From a virus, in IMG/VR virus record IMGVR_UViG_3300025131_000220, positions 1 through 33,853 of that record: a DNA stretch of 33,853 nucleotides, one strand, 5' to 3'. This document shows, in pieces, positions 24,364-31,081 of the stretch; within the stretch, counting starts at the first letter, position 1; each line of letters begins with the position of its first letter. The notes below the pieces were generated by a model that saw only the letters and a program-made list of their open reading frames with translations, searched no databases and was not told where the DNA came from. The position numbers and the translations under genes were made by a program.

Positions 24364-25516
24364 GTTTGTGGAGTTACCAGACGATAGGATTAAGCTAGAT
24401 AAGAAGGTAGCTACATATAAGGCAGAAGCTAGTTACTTTAAAAAGTTATATGAGAAATCTATAAAGGATGATGCTAAGAAAGAAATTATTATTGATGCTA
24501 TCAAGAATAATGCACCATCATTTCCTACGTTAAATGATATCCATAAACCTTCCAAGAATTCAGACTCCTCTAAGAAAAGAGGAAACACTCCACAGGTTGT
24601 TGTAGCACCGTTAAGTGATTTACATATAGGTGATAACGTAAATCTAGAACAGATGTCCGGATTAAATAGTTATGATATTGATATATTTAATAGACGTTTA
24701 CATGGTTGGTCTACACAGTTATTAAATCTTGTAGAGTTGCGTAGAAACGTAGCCCCTGTAGATGAATTGGTGATTCCTATGTTAGGAGATATGGTTAGTG
24801 GTGATATTCACGAAGAGTTAGCCAGAACAAATATTGATAATTGTATGCAACAAATGATTCGAGGAGCGAATCTAATTGCTCAGGCGATAATGTTCTTGGC
24901 TCCACATTTCTCGAAGATAACTATTCCATGTGTTGTAGGTAACCATGGTCGTATGACTAGGAAACCTCCTATGAAAGATAAGTATATGGATTGGGATTTC
25001 ATGCTATATCAATGGATTGCAGCATATCTTCGTGATCAAAAGCACATTACTTTCAGTATTCCTAAAGCGTTTATAAATTCATTTGAAGTAGGTAAGAGCA
25101 ACATTTTAATTATGCATGGCGATTCTATATCAGGTGCTGGCAGTACTCAAGCTATCTCAAAAGGAGTTACAGGACTAAGAGCATTCCTTCAATATAGAAA
25201 TACTTTAGAGGATGCTATACTCACTTCACAGGATGATACGATAACACAGTTTGATTCTGTTATGATGGGGCATTTCCATCGTATAGAAGAGATAGATATT
25301 GGAACAGGAACAATTCATATATGTGGTACAATGAAGGGTGGAGATGAGTTCGCTGCCCAAAGGCTTCATGCAATTAATAAGCCTAGACAATTAGTAACTT
25401 ACTGGCATCCTAAATACGGTAACGTGGGTAAAGAAGTTATATACTTGAATAGGTATGACACTTCTCATAAGATGTTTGTTGATGTAGTACCAGAATTATG
25501 GATTGAAGGAGTTTAA
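24197..25516 (+). CDS. HTH-fused calcineurin-like metallophosphoesterase
   Basis: 439 residues with AAGGAGGAAGT right before ATG. Residues 1-48 form a helix-turn-helix (A-G-Q-T-W-T-G-I-A-K-W-L-G, then H-R-T-T-L-Q-R-W-H). The second part has the full two-metal phosphoesterase set: S-D141-L-H143, G-D198-M, G-N249-H250-G, M-H-G-D near 310, and G-H-F-H near 355. Family members cleave phosphodiesters in nucleic acids or nucleotides (for instance Mre11 and phage T7-like phosphoesterases). The substrate here is unknown. A DNA-binding HTH attached to it suggests a nuclease. It lies in the head gene block. Confidence 0.8.
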   Translation: MIPEKAKSEIRRKKAAGQTWTGIAKWLGDEYGIDIHRTTLQRWHDKEVYSDEIEDEFVELPDDRIKLDKKVATYKAEASYFKKLYEKSIKDDAKKEIIIDAIKNNAPSFPTLNDIHKPSKNSDSSKKRGNTPQVVVAPLSDLHIGDNVNLEQMSGLNSYDIDIFNRRLHGWSTQLLNLVELRRNVAPVDELVIPMLGDMVSGDIHEELARTNIDNCMQQMIRGANLIAQAIMFLAPHFSKITIPCVVGNHGRMTRKPPMKDKYMDWDFMLYQWIAAYLRDQKHITFSIPKAFINSFEVGKSNILIMHGDSISGAGSTQAISKGVTGLRAFLQYRNTLEDAILTSQDDTITQFDSVMMGHFHRIEEIDIGTGTIHICGTMKGGDEFAAQRLHAINKPRQLVTYWHPKYGNVGKEVIYLNRYDTSHKMFVDVVPELWIEGV

Positions 25517-25595
25517 TAACAATCATGAAAGTGGGGAATATATTAATGATAAGTTTCCAGTTAGTTGGAAGTATTTAATTGGATAGGAGATAGTT

Positions 25596-25695
25596 ATGGT
25601 TATTACTTAATAACCCTGTAAATATTATTACTGTTTCAAAAGAAGATAAAGAAGATTCGAGAGTAGCCCTAGATAGAATGTTAGCATTAGTTTAA
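25596..25695 (+). pseudogene. Short frame-broken reading frame in a 191-base gap
   Basis: Between 25517 and 25707 there is no intact gene. ATG 25596, 6 bases after a GGAGA ribosome-binding-like site, stops after four codons (M-V-I-T), but skipping one T gives M-V-I-T-N-N-P-V-N-I-I-T-V-S and a helix-like acidic end up to the TAA at 25693-25695, 32 residues in all. It looks like a small gene with a one-base insertion, or chance. The bases 25517-25595 hold only very short frames and no clear signal. Confidence 0.3.
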
Positions 25696-25707
25696 GGAGG
25701 CAGGAAA

Positions 25708-26004
25708 GTGAATATAAAGGAGTGGATAAGTGAGTATAATGAAGAAGCAATGATGGCAGATGGTTTTGATGATGCCATTATAGGTATCTGTGAACGTTTT
25801 GGTAACGAGCCAGTAGTTGCATATGATAGGGATAAAGCTATCGAGATTTTAATGGAGATGGTGGCAGAAGGACACGAAGAAGACGACGAAGACATTAGAG
25901 ATATGGCTGAAGAGTATTTTGTATATAATGTTATAGGTTCTTATGTGGGTGAAAATACACCTGTTTTCGTATCATTAGTTCCTTGGGATGACATAGACGA
26001 ATGA
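25708..26004 (+). CDS. Small acidic phage protein of unknown function
   Basis: 98 residues from GTG with AAGGAGG 7 bases before it. M-A-D-G-F-D-D-A-I-I-G-I-C-E-R-F-G-N-E-P (about 16-35), V-A-Y-D-R-D-K-A-I-E-I-L, an acidic stretch E-E-D-D-E-D, then F-V-Y-N-V-I-G-S-Y-V-G-E-N-T-P-V-F. I recall this pattern from small proteins in many phages, without a known function. The stop overlaps the next ATG (ATGA). Confidence 0.65.
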   Translation: MNIKEWISEYNEEAMMADGFDDAIIGICERFGNEPVVAYDRDKAIEILMEMVAEGHEEDDEDIRDMAEEYFVYNVIGSYVGENTPVFVSLVPWDDIDE

Positions 26005-26288
26005 AGGATGCAATTTTTCAAGCAGGGCAGGATTTTAAGTTCGTCTATAATAATATAACAGTAGAAACAGATGGGCCTAGTAACTACGAAGTGTTTATAA
26101 ATTATGGTGACGAGGACAATGTGTACTGTAAAGTACCTACTATGTATAAATTACTACTTTTTCTAGAGGAGTTGACAGGTAAGCGTCCGATGTTTACTGT
26201 CGGCTATGATTACGATATAGAAAGGTCTAAAAAGAGGACTGTGACTAATATTCCTTCTGCGGTTAGAGAAGGAATCGACTTTATATAA
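26001..26288 (+). CDS. Small protein of unknown function
   Basis: 95 residues, ATGA-coupled to the gene before it. Strand-rich N-terminus (F-K-F-V-Y-N-N-I-T-V-E-T), then Y-K-L-L-L-F-L-E-E-L helix and R-P-M-F-T-V-G-Y-D-Y strand. No known motif. It is followed directly by the promoter at 26289-26316. Confidence 0.6.
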   Translation: MKDAIFQAGQDFKFVYNNITVETDGPSNYEVFINYGDEDNVYCKVPTMYKLLLFLEELTGKRPMFTVGYDYDIERSKKRTVTNIPSAVREGIDFI

Positions 26289-26316
26289 TTGAAAAATTAT
26301 CATTATATAGTATAAT
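26289..26316 (+). promoter_or_regulatory. Promoter with perfect TATAAT
   Basis: TTGAAA (26289-26294), a 16-base spacer, and TATAAT (26311-26316), preceded by TAG. It lies in a 51-base gap before ATG 26340. It shares the TAGTATAAT core with three other gaps, but is the only one of the four with a clear -35. Confidence 0.65.
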
Positions 26317-26339
26317 ATAATAATGCTAGGTAGGAGTGA

Positions 26340-26804
26340 ATGATGCCTGATAAAAACCCTTTAGAACGGATCAAAGAAGCTATTTTGGCGGCAATCGAAA
26401 AAGATTCCTCAGCATGGATGGATGATTTGGAGGAAAAGTACCCTGAATGGAAAGGCTCAAGAGTCTTAACAAAGGGACAAGACTCACTAACTTTTGGTTT
26501 CGATAACGATCTTGCTGATAAACTTGAAGTAGGATCACCTGCCAAACCTGTAATAGGTACATATATACAGAAGGTTAAGAGCCATAATCGAAAACAAGGA
26601 AGATCAAAACAAAGGGTTAGGCGACATAGCAGAACCTATAAGAATCATATACCAGTACAATTACCTGATGGGCAGTGGAGAATGGTCAGTAGTATACCAG
26701 AGGTTAAAGCTAAACGACCCATCTCTAAATCTGCTACAAAAAGGTATACAGGAAAAGACATGGAAAAACTAATTGCTGATGTAATTAAAGATACATTTAA
26801 ATAG
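26340..26804 (+). CDS. Basic protein of unknown function
   Basis: 154 residues; TAGGAG precedes a double ATG. An N-terminal helix (L-E-R-I-K-E-A-I-L-A-A-I-E-K) is followed by an acidic piece, then a strongly basic Arg/Lys segment at about 80-105 (H-N-R-K-Q-G-R-S-K-Q-R-V-R-R-H-S-R), which could bind nucleic acid or pack against DNA in the head. L-P-D-G-Q-W-R-M-V-S near 117. Function not recognised. Confidence 0.6.
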   Translation: MMPDKNPLERIKEAILAAIEKDSSAWMDDLEEKYPEWKGSRVLTKGQDSLTFGFDNDLADKLEVGSPAKPVIGTYIQKVKSHNRKQGRSKQRVRRHSRTYKNHIPVQLPDGQWRMVSSIPEVKAKRPISKSATKRYTGKDMEKLIADVIKDTFK

Positions 26805-26827
26805 AAAAGCTTAGAAGGGAGTATACG

Positions 26828-27043
26828 ATGACAGATTTACAGGTGACAGATGACCAAGAGTATATCATAGCGAGGCATTCTCGTATGGTAGGTAAGGTAT
26901 TAGATTTAATAGAGGCTACAATACCAGAAGGTAATCAGTGTGAACGCTTTAAGAAGCTGATTCAAGTACCTTTATATGATTACAGAAACGAAGTTTTAAG
27001 GCTAACAACCGGCGAATTATCGGAAATAGACGAATCTAGTTAG
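26828..27043 (+). CDS. Small helical protein of unknown function
   Basis: 71 residues, AGAAGGGAG before ATG. It is nearly all helix (E-Y-I-I-A-R-H-S-R-M-V-G-K-V-L-D-L-I-E-A-T, F-K-K-L-I-Q-V-P-L-Y-D-Y-R-N-E-V-L). I associate I-P-x-G-x-Q-x-x-x-x-K-x-L-x-x-x-x-x-Y-x-x-R with short proteins near phage capsid genes, but the role is unknown. Confidence 0.6.
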   Translation: MTDLQVTDDQEYIIARHSRMVGKVLDLIEATIPEGNQCERFKKLIQVPLYDYRNEVLRLTTGELSEIDESS

Positions 27044-27059
27044 GATTTTACGTTCCTGA

Positions 27060-27113
27060 TAGTATAATAAAACAAGGCAAAATTATAATATATTGCCTAA
27101 ATTATAGTATAAT
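27060..27113 (+). promoter_or_regulatory. Two TAGTATAAT promoter-like motifs before the scaffold and capsid genes
   Basis: TAGTATAAT occurs at 27060-27068 and again at 27105-27113, 45 bases apart, in the 136-base gap between 27043 and the ATG at 27180. Neither has a convincing -35. An inverted repeat (27075-27098) lies between them. The leader that follows ends in AGGAGG. This is a likely late promoter region for the most highly expressed genes. Confidence 0.5.
27075..27098. repeat. Inverted repeat AGGCAA-12 nt-TTGCCT
   Basis: Perfect 6-base arms (27075-27080 and 27093-27098) around an AT-only 12-base centre. It is placed between two promoter-like motifs, so it may be an operator for a dimeric regulator; as RNA it would be a weak hairpin. 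Confidence 0.45.
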
Positions 27114-27179
27114 TCCCAAATAGTCGGAGGTGGCTAAGACCAACTGTTAGGGGCATTGCACGAATAGGAGGAAACTATT

Positions 27180-28031
27180 ATGGCAGATGAGCTTATGACG
27201 AAGGTCGAAAAGCAGATGGAAGGCACTAACCTTGCGCTAGCCGCCGTAGCTGAAGTCTTGCAAAAGATGGATGCCCGATTTTCTAGTGATGAGGAAGCAG
27301 AGATAATGAAGAGTGAGCAGGATGCCGCCAATGAAGAGAGGTTGTCTCTTGTAAAAGACATCGCTTCAGAGGTAGCAGGTATTTTGAAGCAGGGTGGAAT
27401 GGATGTAGATGGTACGAAAGTACGGAGTGCCGGTAAAATTGGGAAACCAAATAGTGCCGATGATTCTGAAAAACCAGCTAATCTTTCGAGTAACATTGCT
27501 GATCAACAGGCTACTATACAGGCTATGAAAAAGCAAGAAGAAGAGGAAGAAGAAGAGGACGAGATGCCACCAAAGGGTGGATACATGAAGACTGATGTTC
27601 CCGGTCATGAAGATGACGAGGAAGATGTAGAAAAAGACGATGACGACGATGAGGAAGACGTAGAAAAAGAGGGTGCTGATGAGTATCCTGCAGAAGAAGA
27701 TGAGCCAGAAGAAGAAAAATCAATGAGGAAAGAACTGAAAGCTCTTAAGAAACAACTTAAAGAAGTTGGTTCTAATATGGATAAGGCGATTACTAAGGAA
27801 GCTGAGAGCCGCCTTCGCAAGATGGGCTTTAGAGAAGAGAACGGACTACAGAAACCACAACGTGTTGAGACTCCTCTAGGAGTTGATGGTTCTACACCTA
27901 TCGTAAAGAACGATAATGCTGCAGAGACCGTTGATCAACTAACAGGAATGTCTTATAAACAGCTTCGTGACTTACAACACCAGATAGAAACTGGTAATAC
28001 TGAAGGAGTTCCAAGGGAACTTCTTGATTAA
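27180..28031 (+). CDS. Probable scaffolding protein
   Basis: 283 residues, AGGAGG 8 bases before ATG. Very acidic: runs of Glu at about 119-126 and alternating Asp/Glu at about 143-180, with a tandem D-E-E-D-V-E-K unit repeated about 14 residues on. Flanked by helices: K-M-D-A-R-F near 30 and E-L-K-A-L-K-K-Q-L-K-E-V near 185. An acidic, coiled-coil-containing protein directly before the major capsid gene is typical of phage scaffolds, which shape the prohead and are then lost or cleaved by the protease. No serine protease motif is seen in it. Confidence 0.7.
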   Translation: MADELMTKVEKQMEGTNLALAAVAEVLQKMDARFSSDEEAEIMKSEQDAANEERLSLVKDIASEVAGILKQGGMDVDGTKVRSAGKIGKPNSADDSEKPANLSSNIADQQATIQAMKKQEEEEEEEDEMPPKGGYMKTDVPGHEDDEEDVEKDDDDDEEDVEKEGADEYPAEEDEPEEEKSMRKELKALKKQLKEVGSNMDKAITKEAESRLRKMGFREENGLQKPQRVETPLGVDGSTPIVKNDNAAETVDQLTGMSYKQLRDLQHQIETGNTEGVPRELLD

Positions 28032-28066
28032 TATGAATAAATTAGATTTAAATAGGAGGAAATATC

Positions 28067-29404
28067 ATGGCTAATCCATCCCTTAGTGAATATTTAGCCC
28101 AATCGCAGCGTGGATTGTACCAGTCAGTATTCGGTCCTGAATACTTGATGAAGCAGAGCTACTTTACAGTAGACACTGCCACCGGTATATTCAACACTAC
28201 TTATGGGCGTAAGGTTTGGCAAGCCCTGAACAACCAAACACGTTTCTTCAATGCCATTCCCAGAACAGTCTGGGGAAATACGGCTGGTTGGCGTGTTAGG
28301 ACGGACAGGGGTTCGGGACGATCCCGACCTGTGACAGAGACTGGTTCTCTCCCGACAGTAGATATTTCCAACATTGAGACGGTATCGAGCTTGCCTCGCG
28401 TCGTTTCTACGACCTTCGGAGCATCCGTGAAGTCAGTCTTCACCGCTCAATTAGAAGGCGGTGTTGGGGATGTGCTGGCGTTAGAGAATGAGAATGCACA
28501 GCTTGACCACGTAAAGGAAATTAACGAGGAACTACTTGCTGGTTCCGCATATCTAGTATCTGCAGGTGGAGCAACATCGTTTACAGTACCTGCAGCAGTA
28601 GCAAAACATTTTAAAGTCGGTGATGCAGTTGGAATGAACAACGTTGGTACAGGATTCGACAGGACTTCCGGTTCTGCGGTATCCGCAGTTAACACCTCTA
28701 CTGGTGTAGTAACTGTCGCTAGCGGTACTGCTTATGCCGATGGAGACGTAGCATTTATCTACAGTCGTGCTGGTCTCACCTCAATTGACGACGTCGTTGC
28801 TGAAGACGGCGCGGTAGTTGGTGGTGCGTCTGGTGGAGCCAACGTTAGGGCTTATGATCTAACTCAGGCTGGACGAGCTGCAGGTGATTGGGACGCTGGT
28901 GCTTATGTCTCCCATAACTCAGGTGTGGGACGAGACTTGTCTCTCACACTACTTGACACAGCCATTCAGAAGGTCAGAGAGAATGGTGGAGAGCCTAAAC
29001 TGATTCTTCTTGGACATGACCAATACTTCAAACTAGAGCGACTTTTGAACTCTAACCAGAGGTACATGGGACAGGAAGAGTATCAGGTAGGTGTAGGTTC
29101 AGAGCGAACCTTCCCCGGCACTCGAACTGGTCTAGTGTTGGCTACGTATCAAGGAATTCCAATTCTTCCAGATGCTGATGTGCCGAAGTCGGTTTCATCT
29201 GCAGATGCAGTATTGGGAAGCAATGTCTATGTTTTGGATACAGACTATCTTGAAATTGCAGTTGCTCAACCTACTCAGTACGTTGAGAACCGTGACTACT
29301 TCGCAGCTAATGCCCTAGTGGTAAGAGGTTTGCTCTATACCATGGCAGAAATGCGATGCAAGAACATCTTTGTCCAAGCAAAGATCGCAGATTTGAACAG
29401 TTAA
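28067..29404 (+). CDS. Major capsid protein
   Basis: 445 residues, GGAGG spaced 8 from ATG. HK97-fold capsid features: N-terminal Y-L-A-Q-S-Q-R-G-L-Y arm, then R-V-R-T-D-R-G-S-G-R-S-R near 78-89, a central inserted domain at about 165-235 rich in small strands (G-V-V-T-V-A-S-G-T-A-Y), and C-terminal F-F-A-A-N-A-L-V-V-R-G-L-like end. No enzymatic motif. Its codons look richer in G+C and more regular than its neighbours, consistent with heavy expression. A hairpin follows the stop. Best-supported head gene after the portal. Confidence 0.8.
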   Translation: MANPSLSEYLAQSQRGLYQSVFGPEYLMKQSYFTVDTATGIFNTTYGRKVWQALNNQTRFFNAIPRTVWGNTAGWRVRTDRGSGRSRPVTETGSLPTVDISNIETVSSLPRVVSTTFGASVKSVFTAQLEGGVGDVLALENENAQLDHVKEINEELLAGSAYLVSAGGATSFTVPAAVAKHFKVGDAVGMNNVGTGFDRTSGSAVSAVNTSTGVVTVASGTAYADGDVAFIYSRAGLTSIDDVVAEDGAVVGGASGGANVRAYDLTQAGRAAGDWDAGAYVSHNSGVGRDLSLTLLDTAIQKVRENGGEPKLILLGHDQYFKLERLLNSNQRYMGQEEYQVGVGSERTFPGTRTGLVLATYQGIPILPDADVPKSVSSADAVLGSNVYVLDTDYLEIAVAQPTQYVENRDYFAANALVVRGLLYTMAEMRCKNIFVQAKIADLNS

Positions 29405-29413
29405 ATAACCCTT

Positions 29414-29453
29414 GTGTGTGGGGGGGGTGTAAGAAATCTTATGCCCCCTACAC
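29414..29453 (+). terminator. GC-rich hairpin after the major capsid gene
   Basis: Left arm GTGTGTGG plus a G run and GTGTAAG, loop AAAT (29434-29437), right arm CTTATGCCCCCTACAC. Core pairing GGGGGTGTAAG with CTTATGCCCCC gives 11 pairs (two G-U). Only TTTAAT follows, so termination strength is doubtful; it may instead protect the capsid mRNA. Confidence 0.55.
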
Positions 29454-29486
29454 ATTTAATAAACTTTATAATGGAGGAATAACGAT

Positions 29487-29809
29487 ATGGCATTAACAAT
29501 TTCAACTCCAAGCAATGCAATGGATGTAGTAGGAGTTCCCGGTAAAATAAATATGTCATAAAGAGAATTTTATTCGATAGTTCATATGCTACTGGTGGGG
29601 AGTCGTTAACGCCTACCCAACTAGGGTTTGACAGTCTTCATATTATGTTAACATCATCTGAAGATAATGGATATGTAGCTGAGTATGATTATTCGGGTGA
29701 GAAATTAGTTCTTTATGAGGCAGGTGCTGATGGAGCCGCACTAGATGAAGTCGCAGATACGACTGATGTCAGTTCGGTCTACGTTAGAATACTAACATTT
29801 GGTGTGTAA
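29487..29809 (+). CDS. Small head (decoration-type) protein, frame broken at an A run
   Basis: ATG 29487 with GGAGG 11 bases upstream opens M-A-L-T-I-S-T-P-S-N-A-M-D and stops after 24 codons at 29559-29561. The other part reads on in the -1 frame without a start: F-D-S-S-Y-A-T-G-G-E-S-L-T-P, Y-V-A-E-Y-D-Y, L-Y-E-A-G-A-D-G-A, ending at TAA 29807-29809. Adding one A to AAAA at 29544-29547 restores one frame (V-P-G-K-N-K-Y-V-I-K-R-I-L-F-D) of about 107 residues. I associate F-D-S-S-Y-x-T-G-G with small proteins found right after phage capsid genes. So the gene is real in origin; whether the break is error, mutation or recoding is open. Confidence 0.65.
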
Positions 29810-29812
29810 CCT

Positions 29813-29842
29813 AAAGGGTGGGTATAGAGATATACCCCCTTT
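29813..29842 (+). terminator. Hairpin after the small head protein gene
   Basis: GGGTATA (29819-29825 region) pairs with TATACCC around a GAGA loop, and an outer AAAGG pairs with CCTTT across a two-base bulge; the right arm ends in TTT then ATTG. It looks like a weak intrinsic terminator, similar in place to the one after the capsid gene. Confidence 0.5.
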
Positions 29843-29863
29843 ATTGTGTAGAAGGAGTTATTT

Positions 29864-30136
29864 ATGGCCTCTAAACAGAAAAAACAAGACCTTTCAATAG
29901 ACTTAGCCGTCTATATGGAGAGATTAGATACTTATATATCAACACAAAGTACACTAAATGAAACATTATGTAGAGGCTTAGATAAGGTAAATGATGAGTT
30001 AGAAGACTTAAGGTCATGGAGAAACAAGATGTACGGAGCGAAAGCCTTAGCAGTCTTCACTGGAATCCTATTTGCTCATGCTACTGTGGTCTTGGGAGCA
30101 GTATTAGGATTAATACGACTAAGATTGGGAGTGTAA
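29864..30136 (+). CDS. XhlA/holin-like protein with one membrane helix
   Basis: 90 residues, AGAAGGAG before ATG. Residues 10-55 form a coiled coil (Y-M-E-R-L-D-T-Y-I-S-T-Q-S-T-L-N-E-T), then K-M-Y-G-A-K-A and a C-terminal hydrophobic stretch at about 62-84. The coiled coil plus terminal membrane helix resembles hemolysin XhlA-type accessory holins. It lies inside the head operon rather than next to a lysin, so a virion membrane or assembly role is also possible. Confidence 0.55.
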   Translation: MASKQKKQDLSIDLAVYMERLDTYISTQSTLNETLCRGLDKVNDELEDLRSWRNKMYGAKALAVFTGILFAHATVVLGAVLGLIRLRLGV

Positions 30137-30139
30137 TTT

Positions 30140-31066
30140 ATGGCAAATGAAAGACATACAGATGCGAGAGGTTGGGATATAGACTTTTCTACCCGACAAG
30201 CTCTCCATCCTTATACAAGATATTCACCTTTTAGGGCTGCAACCTCAACCACAGTATCTACATTATTCACAGTTGACAGAGGTGAAACTGCTACAAATTG
30301 GGTAACTAACCCTAGAGTTGAAGCAGCCGACATCACAATGTTTACCGCGACAGGGTCAGCTATTTCGAGAGATACTGGACAACAATCATTAGGAACAGCA
30401 TCACTTTTAGTAAACCCTGACAATTCTGCAGCAGATGAAGGTGCTTACTGGGATTCACCGACAATACCTTTTAATATTAATCCTCAACATCTCTCAGTAC
30501 AAGTAGAACATAGAGGGGCATCGGCTTCAGGTGCAGTTACTCTTGAGATAATGGATACAGATGGAAATATACTTGCAACGAGTGGTACAGATGACCTAGC
30601 AGCAAGTTGGAAAAGGCTTACTGCTCAGTATACAATTCCCGGAAGTACTGCTGCCGCAGCATATAGACTATCTATAACTACTACTGCTCAACACAACATA
30701 AGTTTTTATGTTGATAAAATCATGTTTGAAGTCAGAGACGATTCTACAGCAGTGTCTACTTATGTAGACGGTGACAGCGGACTAAATTACGAGTGGACAG
30801 GAACGGCTAGTGCATCCACTTCAATTAAAAAACCGGGATTAGCCCTCATTAAAGGGATAACATTAAAGAATGAGTCTGGAACCGAAGCCGACATTGTGTA
30901 CGTAGCTTTTGATACTATAGCTTCTACGACAACTGGAATAGCTGTGTTAGGTGGAGGAACATTGGAAACAAACATACCGCTAGGATTTACTAATAAGATT
31001 ACCGTAATAGCTGCTCAGAATACTCCAACGGTTAGTGGAGTCGTCTGGGGAACACATTACGTCTAG
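30140..31066 (+). CDS. Beta-sandwich virion protein, carbohydrate-binding-like
   Basis: 308 residues, starting 3 bases after the previous stop. Residues about 50-200 resemble a CBM4/9-type jelly roll: W-V-T-N-P-R-V-E, T-G-Q-Q-S-L-G-T-A-S-L-L-V-N-P, L-S-V-Q-V-E-H-R-G, W-K-R-L-T-A-Q-Y-T-I and F-Y-V-D-K-I-M-F. It is followed by Y-E-W-T-G-T-A-S-A-S-T-S near 230, a motif I know from phage adsorption proteins, and a beta-rich end. It is probably on the virion surface; sugar binding is inferred. Confidence 0.6.
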   Translation: MANERHTDARGWDIDFSTRQALHPYTRYSPFRAATSTTVSTLFTVDRGETATNWVTNPRVEAADITMFTATGSAISRDTGQQSLGTASLLVNPDNSAADEGAYWDSPTIPFNINPQHLSVQVEHRGASASGAVTLEIMDTDGNILATSGTDDLAASWKRLTAQYTIPGSTAAAAYRLSITTTAQHNISFYVDKIMFEVRDDSTAVSTYVDGDSGLNYEWTGTASASTSIKKPGLALIKGITLKNESGTEADIVYVAFDTIASTTTGIAVLGGGTLETNIPLGFTNKITVIAAQNTPTVSGVVWGTHYV

Positions 31067-31081
31067 AGGAGAGAATATAGA

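Noticed and set aside
27530-27720. GAA/GAC-rich repeat as a DNA repeat element
   Set aside because: It encodes the acidic part of the scaffold-like protein, with no perfect long unit.
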